From positions 124,001 through 188,000 of the forward strand of contig VXNM01000010.1 of NCBI GenBank assembly GCA_009840545.1: a DNA stretch of 64,000 nt. The letters run 5' to 3'. Every line of letters starts with the position of its first letter. Position 1 is the stretch's first letter. The DNA comes from Gammaproteobacteria bacterium. GTDB lineage: Bacteria; Pseudomonadota; Gammaproteobacteria; Pseudomonadales; Azotimanducaceae. Made by a program: the position numbers and the translations under genes. The notes below the pieces were generated by a model, which was given only the letters and a program-made list of their open reading frames with translations, was not told the DNA's origin and did not search any database. Below, piece after piece: positions 17,959 through 27,353 of the stretch.

Positions 17959-18933
17959 ATGGATCAAAATATTCAACGCCTTGACTTTAAGTCCGTAAGC
18001 AATCAGGAGGATGCTGCCTCGTTCAATCAAGAGGTATTCGAAGCAATAGATCTTGATGGGGCAGTCATCGTCGAGCACGCACTTGATGCGACCATCATGG
18101 ATGAGATTGTTGCAGAGATGCGACCGTATATCGATACAACACCTCACGGTCTGCATGGATTGGAAAACTCTCGTCGAGTCGGTGCGCTTGTTGCCCGTTC
18201 GCCAAGTTCGCACCATGCTATTGCACATCTAACAGTTCTTGATGTGTGCCAAAAAGTCTTGGGCGACCAAGCACGTCAAGGAAACGAGGTTCAGCTCATC
18301 CAATCGCCTAAGGGAAAAGGCCAATATCCTTGGAGACTTGGCCTCACTCAAGTCATTGATGTTGGCCCAGGTCAGCCTCGACAACCAGTCCATCGGGGTA
18401 ATGGTCTTTGGGTTCACAATCTCGCCGGCCATCGACTCGATCCTCAAATTGAGACGATGTGGGCACTCACGGACTTTACTGAAGAAAACGGAGCCACTCA
18501 CGTAGTCATTGGCAGCCACAAGTGGCAGGACGTGATCAGTCCTCAGGAGAGTCAAACGATGACCTGGTACCAAAAATCGGACTTTCAAACCGTTCAAGCG
18601 ACAATGCCCAAGGGCAGTGTTCTGATCTGGACAGGATGGACGGTGCACGGGGCGGGCGCAAACAAGAGTGAGTCTCGCCGAGTGGGAATGAATATCGACT
18701 ATAGCTTGTCGTTCCTGTCCCAGGAAGAAAACCAGTTTCTTTCCTGCCCTCCAAAACTGGCAAGGACGCTCTCGAAGAAAATGCAGCGTCTCATTGGCTA
18801 CTCTCAGCCTGCTGGAGCACTAAACTATTTTGCGGACTGTCTGCCTCCGAAATACTCATTGAACGAAGACTACGACGTCTTGGTTCCGGGTGCACATGGA
18901 ATGAAAAGTGCACAGGATCTGAGTCATGAGTGA
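17959..18933 (+). CDS. PhyH-family oxygenase with HxG iron site (halogenase-like change)
   Basis: This 324-residue protein matches the phytanoyl-CoA dioxygenase family: IETMWALTDFTEENGATHVVIGSHKW, GSVLIWTGWTVHGAG and the following SRRVGMN that should hold 2-oxoglutarate. The distal iron histidine is H230. The proximal motif, normally HxD or HxE, reads H145-R-G147 in QPVHRGNG, so the carboxylate ligand is missing. In iron/2-oxoglutarate halogenases such as SyrB2 (HxA) and WelO5 (HxG) this change opens a site for halide. An alternative is loss of activity or an acid from elsewhere. ATG 17959 is used; TTG 17947 is upstream in frame. The gene stands between dapD and fabV without evident partners. 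Confidence 0.82.
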   Translation: MDQNIQRLDFKSVSNQEDAASFNQEVFEAIDLDGAVIVEHALDATIMDEIVAEMRPYIDTTPHGLHGLENSRRVGALVARSPSSHHAIAHLTVLDVCQKVLGDQARQGNEVQLIQSPKGKGQYPWRLGLTQVIDVGPGQPRQPVHRGNGLWVHNLAGHRLDPQIETMWALTDFTEENGATHVVIGSHKWQDVISPQESQTMTWYQKSDFQTVQATMPKGSVLIWTGWTVHGAGANKSESRRVGMNIDYSLSFLSQEENQFLSCPPKLARTLSKKMQRLIGYSQPAGALNYFADCLPPKYSLNEDYDVLVPGAHGMKSAQDLSHE

Positions 18934-19139
18934 GTCGTCCGTGTGCGATATTCCGATTTCTGTTGGGCTGACTGACCTCTAGCGTTCGTAGTACGGGTTC
19001 AAACCGAAGAATAAGTACACAAACCCAACTTTGACGTTCGCTATTATCTAGTCATCCAAGGGTATGGTCCAAAAAACTGAAAGGCGTGGCAGCGTGGGCG
19101 GCTTTGGGGCGACAGCACGTCTAGTCGGTAGAAATCTCT

Positions 19140-20345
19140 ATGGTTATTAAACCCCGTATACGCGGCTTCATTTGTACAACAGCTCATCCGATAGGCTGTA
19201 TAAAGAATGTTGAGGATCAAGTTTCCTACGTAGAAAACCGTCCATCGTTGCAGGGAGCGTCGAATGCGTTAGTCGTCGGCTGTTCCACTGGCTACGGATT
19301 GGCCTCGCGAATTGCGGTTGCTTTTGGATGCCATGCCAACACTTTGGGAGTTTCACTTGAGAAAGAACCCGAGGAGCGGAGACCAGGTTCGGCCGGTTGG
19401 TATAACAATGTCGGGTTTGAGAGATCCGCAGCGCAGCGCGGCTTGTACGCTAGGACTCTCAATGGGGATGCATTCTCCAGCGCAGTCAAGCGGCAAGTCA
19501 TCACACGCATCCAGGCCGACATACAAACGATTGATTTGCTTGTCTATAGCTTGGCGTCTCCGGTACGAGTACACCCAGTGAGTGGCGAGATGTTCCGATC
19601 CAGTATCAAGCCCATCGGCAGCCCGCTGAGCTCCCGTACTGTCAAGCTCGACATCTTGCGCGGTAAGTGTGAAGTTGAGAACATCGACCTGCAGCCAGCT
19701 AGCGATGAGGAAATCAGTGCGACCATCCAAGTCATGGGCGGCGAGGACTGGGTTCTTTGGGTAGACGCTCTTCAAGAGGCGGGTGTGCTCTCGAGCAATT
19801 TCAAAACCGTCGCTTACACCTATTTGGGAAACGAATTGACTTGGCCGATCTATCGGGGCGGAACACTCGGAAAAGCAAAGGAAGATCTTGATCGAGCCCG
19901 AGACGAAATTAACACTAAGTACGGCGGGTCAGGTGTTGAGGCCATGATTGCTGTTCTCAAAGCGGTCGTCACCCAAGCGAGCACTGCAATTCCTGTAGTT
20001 CCACTCTATTTCTCCATACTTTTCAAGGTGATGAAGGAACACGGAACACACGAGGACTGCATAGCTCACATGTATCGAATGTTCAGTGACCAGATATTTC
20101 GATCCGACCGGCGTGTTGACGACGCTGGAAGAGTTCGTATGGACAATCTTGAGCTTGATGCGGATGTTCAAGCGGAGGTCAAAAAATCGTGGGAGACGAT
20201 AGATTCGTCGAATGTACAAGAACTTGCCGATATCACAGGCTTCCAGTCAGATTTCTTAAAGCTATTTGGGTTCGGGCGTAGTGATGTCGACTATGAAAGT
20301 GATGTCGATCTTCAACAACGCACTGCCGATCAGTCAACTCCGTGA
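19140..20345 (+). CDS. fabV: Trans-2-enoyl-ACP (CoA) reductase FabV
   Basis: FabV performs the last reduction of fatty acid elongation, using NADH, and is the triclosan-tolerant counterpart of FabI. The 401-residue protein starts with the family sequence MVIKPRIRGFICTTAHP. It then shows the nucleotide-binding GCSTGYGLASR and the FabV active-site motif Y-x8-K at Y238 and K247 (YRGGTLGKAK). The C-terminal domain is complete. It overlaps hemE by four bases (GTGA), so the two are probably coupled. No FabI was seen in the window. Confidence 0.95.
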   Translation: MVIKPRIRGFICTTAHPIGCIKNVEDQVSYVENRPSLQGASNALVVGCSTGYGLASRIAVAFGCHANTLGVSLEKEPEERRPGSAGWYNNVGFERSAAQRGLYARTLNGDAFSSAVKRQVITRIQADIQTIDLLVYSLASPVRVHPVSGEMFRSSIKPIGSPLSSRTVKLDILRGKCEVENIDLQPASDEEISATIQVMGGEDWVLWVDALQEAGVLSSNFKTVAYTYLGNELTWPIYRGGTLGKAKEDLDRARDEINTKYGGSGVEAMIAVLKAVVTQASTAIPVVPLYFSILFKVMKEHGTHEDCIAHMYRMFSDQIFRSDRRVDDAGRVRMDNLELDADVQAEVKKSWETIDSSNVQELADITGFQSDFLKLFGFGRSDVDYESDVDLQQRTADQSTP

Positions 20346-21367
20346 CAACCTTTCTCAAGGCTTGTCGAGGCGAGAAAACAGACTACACCCCCATCTGGCT
20401 TAATCGCCAAGCCGGACGCTATATGCCCGAGTACCACAAGCTAAAGGGCAATCACACTAGCTTGGAGTTTTTTACCAATCCAGAACTGGCTGCACAAGCC
20501 GCTTTGGACGCACAACGAATTCTGGATGTGGATGCTGCAATAGTCTTCGCTGATCTCCTACCGCTCCTCATACCCATGGGATTGAGACTCGACTATGTGC
20601 CTGGCACTGGTCCGGTATTCGATAACCCTATTCGAGACACTAAGGACGTCGCGTCACTTCGACCCGTTCCAGCGCAAGAAGGAGTCGGCTATATCGCCGA
20701 CACTGTGAAAAACATCCTTCAAGACTTGCCGACCGATGTTTCACTCATAGGATTTGCGGGCGCTCCATTTACTCTGGCTGCCTATGCAATCGAAGGCAAA
20801 GGATCACAGCAATACACTTATGCCAAACGCTTCATGTACCAGCATTCAGACTGCTGGTTTACTTTGTTGCACAAGCTCTCTGATGCCATCATCGACTACA
20901 TAAATCTCCAAGTCGAGTCAGGCGTACATGCAGTCCAAATTTTTGACAGTTGGGTTGGCTGCCTCTCCGAAGTCGAGTATCGAAATTTCGTAGCTCCCGC
21001 CACACGCAAACTATTTTCTGGAATTCGAGGCGAAGTCCCAAAGATCTACTTCGCGACCGGAAATCAACACTTGCTCTCAAGCATGTATGAAACGGGACCG
21101 GACTTTCTTGCGTTAGATTGGCGAGTCTCACTAAGAGATTCGTGGGGGGAAATCGGATGTCCAGCAATCCAAGGAAACATGGATCCCATCGCCCTTTGTG
21201 CTGAGCCTGACTTAGCTTGTATCCATGCAAAACGGATATTGGACGAAGTCGGTGGTCGTCCTGGCCACATTTTCAACTTAGGTCACGGAATCGTTCCACA
21301 AACTCCCGTTGACAACGCAAAGGCTCTAGTTGAATACGTGCACTCCTACGTTGCCCAAAATTCATAG
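20342..21367 (+). CDS. hemE: Uroporphyrinogen decarboxylase
   Basis: HemE removes four carboxyl groups from uroporphyrinogen III to give coproporphyrinogen III in heme synthesis. The 341-residue protein shows the substrate-binding WLNRQAGRYMPEY, the FADLLPLLIPMG region, GFAGAPFTLAAY and GHGIVPQTPVDNAKAL near the C-terminus. The start is GTG at 20342, within the fabV stop. This N-terminus is a few residues shorter than that of E. coli but keeps the catalytic arginine. No other heme gene is adjacent. Confidence 0.96.
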   Translation: MTTFLKACRGEKTDYTPIWLNRQAGRYMPEYHKLKGNHTSLEFFTNPELAAQAALDAQRILDVDAAIVFADLLPLLIPMGLRLDYVPGTGPVFDNPIRDTKDVASLRPVPAQEGVGYIADTVKNILQDLPTDVSLIGFAGAPFTLAAYAIEGKGSQQYTYAKRFMYQHSDCWFTLLHKLSDAIIDYINLQVESGVHAVQIFDSWVGCLSEVEYRNFVAPATRKLFSGIRGEVPKIYFATGNQHLLSSMYETGPDFLALDWRVSLRDSWGEIGCPAIQGNMDPIALCAEPDLACIHAKRILDEVGGRPGHIFNLGHGIVPQTPVDNAKALVEYVHSYVAQNS

Positions 21368-21469
21368 CAACTACGTGAACAGTTTGGCTCTAACATGTCC
21401 ACGTTTACTGCTCCAACCCAAGATAGAGTAAACCAAAGTCAAGTACATTAGTTTCAGGTCAAGTTTCCA

Positions 21470-21694
21470 ATGTATAAGCAAGTTTCAGCACGACTACCCG
21501 ATGCCATGGTCGTCGCAATCGATTCGGCTGCATCTCAAATGCGGCGCAGCCGAGCGGAGATTATTCGACTTGCGATTGAGCACTACCTTGAAGACTACGA
21601 CGATCTCTCGGTGGCACTGGATCGCATTCAAGATCCTAACGATCCTGTGCTAGACTGGGAAGAAGTTCGGTGTGACTTATTCAGTTCGGATTAA
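21470..21694 (+). CDS. Ribbon-helix-helix antitoxin of a RelE/ParE-type module
   Basis: This 74-residue protein has a CopG/RHH DNA-binding fold: a beta strand (YKQVSARLP) followed by two helices (AMVVAIDSAASQMRRSRAEI and the next helix). Its acidic C-terminal tail (LDWEEVRCDLFSSD) would wrap a toxin. Such antitoxins bind their own promoter and neutralise the toxin encoded just downstream. Its last 23 bases overlap the toxin reading frame that starts at GTG 21672, an arrangement typical of these modules. The antitoxin frame is intact although the toxin frame is broken. Confidence 0.78.
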   Translation: MYKQVSARLPDAMVVAIDSAASQMRRSRAEIIRLAIEHYLEDYDDLSVALDRIQDPNDPVLDWEEVRCDLFSSD

Positions 21695-21949
21695 GCAAAG
21701 CGCAGCAAGAAAACTGAGAGAACTCCCCGCATCAGATCGGGCGCGAGTCGCAAAGCCATCGATCAGTTGGAAGAAAATCCGTACTTCGGGAGCGGCCTAA
21801 AAGGCGATCTACAAGGTCTGCGACGCCTCCGAGTTGGCGTCTATCGCATTCTGTATGAGGTTCACAAAAACGAGCTCGTAGTTCGCATTGGTCGTCGCGC
21901 TCTTTCATCGAAGTCTGTAGCCGAGAAATCGGATCGCTTCAATTCTTGA
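21672..21949 (+). pseudogene. RelE/ParE-type toxin gene, frameshifted
   Basis: Starting at GTG 21672, the reading frame gives TYSVRIKQSAARKLREL and then an early, incoherent continuation. After about 21751-21756 the family-like sequence resumes one base out of frame as AIDQLEENPYFGSGLKGDL, with LRVGVYRILYEV and VVRIGRRA, which is the RelE-type core. One base seems to be lost in the run GCAAAGCC. The C-terminal end also differs from the usual histidine/arginine-rich tail. This is either a decayed toxin, leaving an orphan antitoxin, or a sequencing or assembly error. Programmed frameshifting is a remote option. Confidence 0.7.
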
Positions 21950-22050
21950 ATTCGACGGGTCACTTTTGTGATTTGTAATGAGTGAATTCTGTACTAATAG
22001 GCAATGTCAAGTCTTCCTCCACTCCACTACGTTGTCTTTGTGTCTAGCAA

Positions 22051-23721
22051 CTACATTACGTCTGTTACTGCTCCTTCACTTGCCGAAGCAACCACTCTGG
22101 CGTACTTTGCCAGTACACCCTTTTGGGCGTAGGGTGGGGGAGCTTTCCAATTTACACGACGTTTTTCTAATTCGGAGCTTTCTACTCTCAATGTGATCTC
22201 TTTTTGAGTTGCATCAATCGAGATCAGGTCACCGTCCTCAACTAAGGCAATGGGACCTCCGACAAATGCCTCGGGAGTTATGTGACCAACCACAAAACCA
22301 GAAGAGCCTCCGGAGAACCTACCATCCGTCAATAGAGCGACTTTACCAGAGAGCCCCCGCCCATTAATTGCGCTTGTTGGACTTAGCATTTCTCGCATCC
22401 CAGGTCCACCCTTGGGACCTTCATAGCGTACGACCACTACATCCCCAGGCACTACAGTTCCGTTCAGAATTGATTCCATGGCTGCCTCTTCTCCATGGAA
22501 CACGCGAGCATTTCCCTCGAATGTCTCACCTTCGTGACCAGTGACTTTCGCGACCGCTCCTTCGGGAGCGAGATTGCCGCGAAGAATCACTAGATGACTA
22601 TCTTTCTTAATGGGATTGTCGAAGGAACGAATGATTTTCTGATCAGGTTTATATTCCTCGGCAGCCGACACATTTTCGGCTAGCGTTCGTCCTGTCACAG
22701 TCAAGCAATCTCCGTGCAATAGATTCGCGTCGAGTAGCATTTTGAAAAGTGGCTGAATTCCTCCAATTGCAACGAGTTCTGACATGGAGTAATTACCCGC
22801 TGGTCGCATGTCTGCCAACACAGGCACGCGTGCTCCTATTTTGGAAAAATCGTCTAGTTCGAGCGGAATTCCGGCACTGTGTGCGATAGCAAGCAGGTGA
22901 AGCACTGCATTAGTTGAACCTTCCAAAGCAATCACTATGGAAATAGCATTCTCAAATGATTTCTTCGACAAGATATCCGATGGTTTGATGTCTTGTTCAA
23001 TCAGTTTCGCAACCATCGTACCTGCAGCTCGAGAATCCTCTAGCTTGGCACTACTAACTGCTTCTTGCGCCGAAGAATTAGGTAACGAGAGCCCCAACGC
23101 TTCGATTGCACTTGCCATGGTGTTGGCAGTGTACATTCCACCGCAAGAACCCGGTCCGGGGATTGCGGTTCTTTCTATTTCAAGCAGCTCTTCTGCTGAG
23201 ATCCTGTCGTCCGCGCGAGCTCCTACCGCTTCAAAGACGGAAACTATGTCTCTGCGTTCTGCACCCGGTTGAATGGTTCCGCCATAGACGAACACAGACG
23301 GACGATCCAATCGAGCCATTGCCATCGCACACCCAGGCATGTTCTTATCACAACCACCGATCGAAACAAACCCGTCGAATCCCTGTGCCCCCACAACGGT
23401 TTCAATCGAGTCCGCGATGACTTCCCTTGAGACGAGGGAATAGCGCATTCCAGGTGTCCCCATAGAGATTCCATCAGATACAGTTATAGTGTTGAATGTG
23501 ATGCTTTTCCCACCTGCCTCTTCCGCACCACGGGCAGCTTCTTTGGCTAATGTGTCGATGTGCATGTTGCAAGGTGTCAGGTTGCTCCACGTCGACGCTA
23601 TACCCACCTGTGGTTTACGGAAATCCTCTTCCGAGAATCCAACCGGATAAAGCATGGCTCGACTCGGAGCTTGTTCCAAACCATCGACGATGACAGAAGA
23701 GTAAGGTCGCCTATTGGCCAT
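22051..23721 (-). CDS. ilvD: Dihydroxy-acid dehydratase
   Basis: IlvD dehydrates 2,3-dihydroxy-isovalerate and its isoleucine counterpart to the 2-oxo acids, using an iron-sulfur cluster. The 556-residue protein has [12 protein letters not shown], the cluster-binding segment [28 protein letters not shown] and [17 protein letters not shown]. The length matches the shorter, spinach-like 2Fe-2S form (about 560) rather than the 616-residue E. coli enzyme. ATG 23721 has a strong ribosome site (AAGGAGG). It shares the pathway with ilvE at 25169. argE lies 114 bases upstream on the same strand. Confidence 0.96.
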   Translation of the reverse strand: MANRRPYSSVIVDGLEQAPSRAMLYPVGFSEEDFRKPQVGIASTWSNLTPCNMHIDTLAKEAARGAEEAGGKSITFNTITVSDGISMGTPGMRYSLVSREVIADSIETVVGAQGFDGFVSIGGCDKNMPGCAMAMARLDRPSVFVYGGTIQPGAERRDIVSVFEAVGARADDRISAEELLEIERTAIPGPGSCGGMYTANTMASAIEALGLSLPNSSAQEAVSSAKLEDSRAAGTMVAKLIEQDIKPSDILSKKSFENAISIVIALEGSTNAVLHLLAIAHSAGIPLELDDFSKIGARVPVLADMRPAGNYSMSELVAIGGIQPLFKMLLDANLLHGDCLTVTGRTLAENVSAAEEYKPDQKIIRSFDNPIKKDSHLVILRGNLAPEGAVAKVTGHEGETFEGNARVFHGEEAAMESILNGTVVPGDVVVVRYEGPKGGPGMREMLSPTSAINGRGLSGKVALLTDGRFSGGSSGFVVGHITPEAFVGGPIALVEDGDLISIDATQKEITLRVESSELEKRRVNWKAPPPYAQKGVLAKYARVVASASEGAVTDVM

Positions 23722-23835
23722 GTGTTTCCTCCTTGTTCAGCTACAAAGTTGTAAAGAAGTGCGCAGTATTTTCCAAGTTCGATGAATTGTCCGGAGACAC
23801 CAGCACATAGCCGTTACAACTTGTAGCGCTCTTGC

Positions 23836-24993
23836 TCAAACTGAACCAGTTTCACAACAATACTTTCTGATGAGTTCCTTCAGAGTTTTCTTTGTCGGAT
23901 CGATTTGCCCTTTGCCCAAGTATTCATCCGCCTGGTGGGCTTGATCTATAGAACCAGGGCCAAACACAATAGTCTCGATTCCCATTTGCTGAAGAAAAGG
24001 AGCTTCGGTTCCAAAAGCAACCGTCATAGGCTCATTTCCCGAGGATTTCGCAACAAAACGAACTAGCTCGCTATCTTTAGAAGCTTCAAAGGGATCGATC
24101 GGGGGAAACCCTGTTTCTATCGAAACAGGCATGTCAATGCGATCCTCGAGCGCTGTCAATCGGTTTTTCAATTCGCTCAAGACCATGTTTGTCGACATCC
24201 CAGGAACAATTCTGATGTCCACAAGCAGATCAGCTCGACCACAGATTCGGTTTGCACTGTCTCCAGCGTGAAGACAACCTAGATTTAGTGTAGGAAATGC
24301 CACTTCAAACCCCGGATGCTGATAATTCTCACGAAGTTCATTGCGAAATCGAATAAGCTCGCCCAAGACTTCGTGCATTCCCTCCAGAGCATTGACTCCG
24401 AGAGCTGGATTCGATGAATGTCCCGAAGATCCCTCAGTCTGGACTCTGAGCACAAAAATGCCCTTGTGCGCGTACACCGGTCGCATCGAGGTAGGTTCTC
24501 CGATCACAGCAACCTTGGATGTCAGATTCCCTACCTCAACCAAGTGACGCGCACCCGCCATGGTGGTTTCCTCGTCGGCAGTCGCAAGAATTGTCACAGG
24601 CTCCCGAAAATTCCGCTCGTGAAACGCACAAACGGCTTCCAGGGCTAGCGGGAAGAACCCTTTCATATCGCAACTTCCGAGACCGTAGTACCTGTCCTCG
24701 GTCTCCGTAGTATCAAAGGGATCACGAGTCCATAACGACTCGTCGCACGCCACTGTGTCAGTATGTCCACCAAGAAGCAATCCACCGGTCCCCGATCCCT
24801 TGCGAGCAACTAAGTTGTACTTTTCGTGCAATTCAGGTACACGATGAATGCTGACATCGAATTTCAAGTCTTCGAGCCAATTAGCCAAATGACTCAAAAC
24901 GTGCTTATTCGAACGATCTAGAGTAGGATCGAGATTGCTAACTGAAGGGCTGCTCACCAGCTTCTTTAACATTTCTGAGAACGTGGGCAACAT
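23836..24993 (-). CDS. argE: Acetylornithine deacetylase
   Basis: ArgE hydrolyses N-acetylornithine to ornithine in linear arginine synthesis. The 385-residue M20 metallopeptidase-type protein has the metal-binding LGGHTDTVACD and GLGSCDMKGFF motifs, the catalytic ADEETTMAGARH and a C-terminal FGPGSIDQAHQADEY. The N-terminus MLPTFSEMLKKLVSSPSVS lines up with E. coli ArgE, so ATG 24993 is chosen over GTG 25032. A palindrome resembling an ARG box lies just upstream (25042-25060). argB at 42096 belongs to the same pathway. Confidence 0.93.
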   Translation of the reverse strand: MLPTFSEMLKKLVSSPSVSNLDPTLDRSNKHVLSHLANWLEDLKFDVSIHRVPELHEKYNLVARKGSGTGGLLLGGHTDTVACDESLWTRDPFDTTETEDRYYGLGSCDMKGFFPLALEAVCAFHERNFREPVTILATADEETTMAGARHLVEVGNLTSKVAVIGEPTSMRPVYAHKGIFVLRVQTEGSSGHSSNPALGVNALEGMHEVLGELIRFRNELRENYQHPGFEVAFPTLNLGCLHAGDSANRICGRADLLVDIRIVPGMSTNMVLSELKNRLTALEDRIDMPVSIETGFPPIDPFEASKDSELVRFVAKSSGNEPMTVAFGTEAPFLQQMGIETIVFGPGSIDQAHQADEYLGKGQIDPTKKTLKELIRKYCCETGSV

Positions 24994-25041
24994 CTTGTAC
25001 AGTCCCGAGCCACTAGAAATCTCATCGTACACGGTTTCAAA

Positions 25042-25060
25042 GTGAAAGAATTATTCTCAT
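25042..25060. promoter_or_regulatory. Possible ArgR box upstream of argE
   Basis: The 19 bases contain the palindromic core AGAATTATTCT, flanked by TGAA and TCAT-like arms. This resembles the ARG box consensus TGAAT-N4-ATTCA. It lies 49 bases upstream of the chosen argE start, in the argE-ilvE divergent gap. Only one site was seen, whereas ArgR normally binds two adjacent boxes, so the call is weak. Confidence 0.3.
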
Positions 25061-25168
25061 CCCAACTGAGCTCATTTGAGACAAATTCTGCTGTTTGGAT
25101 GAACCAATCTCATCCAGGAAATCCAATCGAAGTGAGATAATGTTCGCACAGACGCAACCCTACCAACA

Positions 25169-26113
25169 ATGACCCTGGCCGAGCCTTCATTTGCAGACCG
25201 CGATGGCTCCATTTGGATGGATGGAGAGCTCGTTCCATGGCGCGAAGCTACAACTCACGTACTGACCCACACACTTCACTACGGGGTAGGAGTATTTGAA
25301 GGAGTACGAGCTTACTCTACACAAGAAGGTCCACAGATCTTCCGCCTAACAGATCACACGAAGCGATTTCTCGACTCCGCAAAAATCATGCGCATGGAAC
25401 TTCCGTACTCGTTTGACGAACTGTGTGAGGCGCAGAGGGAAGTGTTCCGAGCCAGCAAGTTGGATGAGGGTTACATTCGACCGTTAGCCTTCTACGGTTC
25501 TGAGGCAATGGGTCTACGTGCCCAAGGTCTGTCGGTTCATGTATCGATTGCTTCTTGGCCTTGGCCGAGTTATATGGATCCAGTACTTCAAGAACGGGGC
25601 TTGAACGTTCAAACCTCGTCTTACACCCGCCATCACGTCAATATCAGCATGTGCAAAGCCAAAGCAGTGGGACACTACATCAATTCGATACTGGCACTGA
25701 GCGAAGCGAACGATGGTGGTTACGACGAAGCGTTGATGCTCGACAACGAAGGATACGTAGCCGAAGGTACTGGCGAGAACATCTTTCTAGTCAAGAGTGG
25801 CGTGATACACACACCCGAATTGACTTCGTGCCTTGCCGGTATCACTCGCGACACCGTAATGGTCTTTGCGCGAGAGCTTGGATTTGACGTGATTGAGCGA
25901 CGGATCACACGTGACGAGGTCTACATCGCCGACGAGGCCTTTTTTACTGGAACTGCTGCGGAAGTTCTGCCTATTTCACAATTGGACGGGCGAAAGATTG
26001 GAACAGGTACGCGAGGACCTGTAACCGAAAAGTTCCAGTCGATGTACCTTGAAGAAGTTCACGGGCGATCTTCGGGACATCCCGAGTGGCGCACTCCCGT
26101 TAAAAAAGACTAA
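25169..26113 (+). CDS. ilvE: Branched-chain amino acid aminotransferase
   Basis: IlvE transaminates the 2-oxo acids made by IlvD to valine, isoleucine and leucine. The 314-residue fold-type IV PLP enzyme shows the family N-terminus (IWMDGELVPWREATTHVLTH), the GVGVFEGVRAY segment, the PLP lysine in CKAKAVGHYINS, and EGTGENIFLV with the phosphate-binding FFTGTAAEVLPI. The 3' end overlaps the convergent lpxL gene by four bases. It is divergent from argE across a 175-base gap. Confidence 0.95.
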   Translation: MTLAEPSFADRDGSIWMDGELVPWREATTHVLTHTLHYGVGVFEGVRAYSTQEGPQIFRLTDHTKRFLDSAKIMRMELPYSFDELCEAQREVFRASKLDEGYIRPLAFYGSEAMGLRAQGLSVHVSIASWPWPSYMDPVLQERGLNVQTSSYTRHHVNISMCKAKAVGHYINSILALSEANDGGYDEALMLDNEGYVAEGTGENIFLVKSGVIHTPELTSCLAGITRDTVMVFARELGFDVIERRITRDEVYIADEAFFTGTAAEVLPISQLDGRKIGTGTRGPVTEKFQSMYLEEVHGRSSGHPEWRTPVKKD

Positions 26114-27135
26114 GCTGTCTTGTAGTCTCGACGACTACCATTCGCCATCGACTTGAATCGCCGATGAACCCAAAAATACTGTGAGGGTTCTCTTCGCACA
26201 GCGTCCTCGATTAGTTTGTTGACATTTCTCGCATCTTTCGAGGAACATTGAGGATCGGACTCGGACGCCAACTGAACAGGTGTCAGAGTCAGTTCCCACG
26301 TGAGGTCTTCTGTGTTTCTCCTGTGACTCATGAATACGACTCGAGCACCGGTTGCCCGCGCCAATCTGAAGGGAGTTACTACTGTCGAAGTATCCACACC
26401 AAAAAATGGAACGAAACAGGTGGACTTGCGGTTGCCCATGTCCTGATCCGCTGCAAACCACACAATCCTTCCATTGCGCAGACTGTGGGCCAGCAAGCGA
26501 AGTCGGTTTGCCTCCAACATTTGGTCGTAGTAGCGTTGTCGTGACCGTTGACAAACCAGATCTATCACCGGGTTGTGAGCCCGGCGATATGTAGCTCCAA
26601 AGGCGCACTTTCTCGACAATGCAGCAGCAACAAGATCGAGTGATGCAAAGTGGGCACCGAGGATTACAGTTCCGCGAGATTCGTCGCCATCTTTACGTGT
26701 CAGATGATCCAGACCAGAAATCTTGACCCGGTCGATCAGTGGCTCAATGCCTCGCATCCACACAAACAAAGTGTCTGTAATTGTCATTCCGAACGATGCA
26801 ATCGTATCTTGGACAAGTGCCTTGCATTCGGCATCGCTTAGTTCTGGAAACGCTAGATCGATGTTCTTTTCGATCACTCGTTTGCGGCGTGGCGCTATCT
26901 TGAATATTACCCGTGCGACAGCACGACCCAGCCAGTGCTGCGTCCGCATAGGAAGCCACGTCGCTAACCAACAGATTCCGAGCAGAAACCATAGAGCCCA
27001 ATACCTAGGCGCAAAGACTTTGCGCCTACTTGCATTCTCTATTCTGCTCTCTTGAGAAGTCCTATCCGAGTGCCCGTCGTCGGCACGAGATGGCACATCA
27101 ACTTGGGATGCGTGAGATCGAATTTCGGCGGTCAT
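26110..27135 (-). CDS. lpxL: Lipid A acyltransferase, LpxL/HtrB family
   Basis: These inner-membrane enzymes add a secondary acyl chain to lipid A from acyl-ACP. The 341-residue protein has an N-terminal membrane segment (YWALWFLLGICWLATWL, about residues 45-62), the catalytic HX4D motif HFASLD, and a downstream arginine-rich region with WFAADQDMGN, which fits the DQ...G motif of the family. The first 40 residues before the membrane segment are polar and unusual. Which late acyltransferase it is (LpxL or LpxM) is not certain. It overlaps ilvE tail to tail. Confidence 0.86.
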   Translation of the reverse strand: MTAEIRSHASQVDVPSRADDGHSDRTSQESRIENASRRKVFAPRYWALWFLLGICWLATWLPMRTQHWLGRAVARVIFKIAPRRKRVIEKNIDLAFPELSDAECKALVQDTIASFGMTITDTLFVWMRGIEPLIDRVKISGLDHLTRKDGDESRGTVILGAHFASLDLVAAALSRKCAFGATYRRAHNPVIDLVCQRSRQRYYDQMLEANRLRLLAHSLRNGRIVWFAADQDMGNRKSTCFVPFFGVDTSTVVTPFRLARATGARVVFMSHRRNTEDLTWELTLTPVQLASESDPQCSSKDARNVNKLIEDAVRREPSQYFWVHRRFKSMANGSRRDYKTA

Positions 27136-27353
27136 GAACTAGAAAGGATTAATCCAATGCAAGAGCAGGGCAACCAATTTCAAAGCAATGTTAATACAGT
27201 GTATGCCAAGTCCAAACCGTTCCTGCACACTGAAATCAACTAACAATTCGTAGAGTCAATCGGGTGCCAATGTCTGCGAATGACTGTCGATTTTGAATAA
27301 TTACAGACTGTGCGAACTTTCCAGTGTCAAGCCTGAGAAGTTTGAACGCGTTG

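Noticed and set aside
19001-19020. GGGTTCAAACC, resembling a tRNA T arm
   Set aside because: The flanking bases do not form the T stem and no acceptor or anticodon stem fits.
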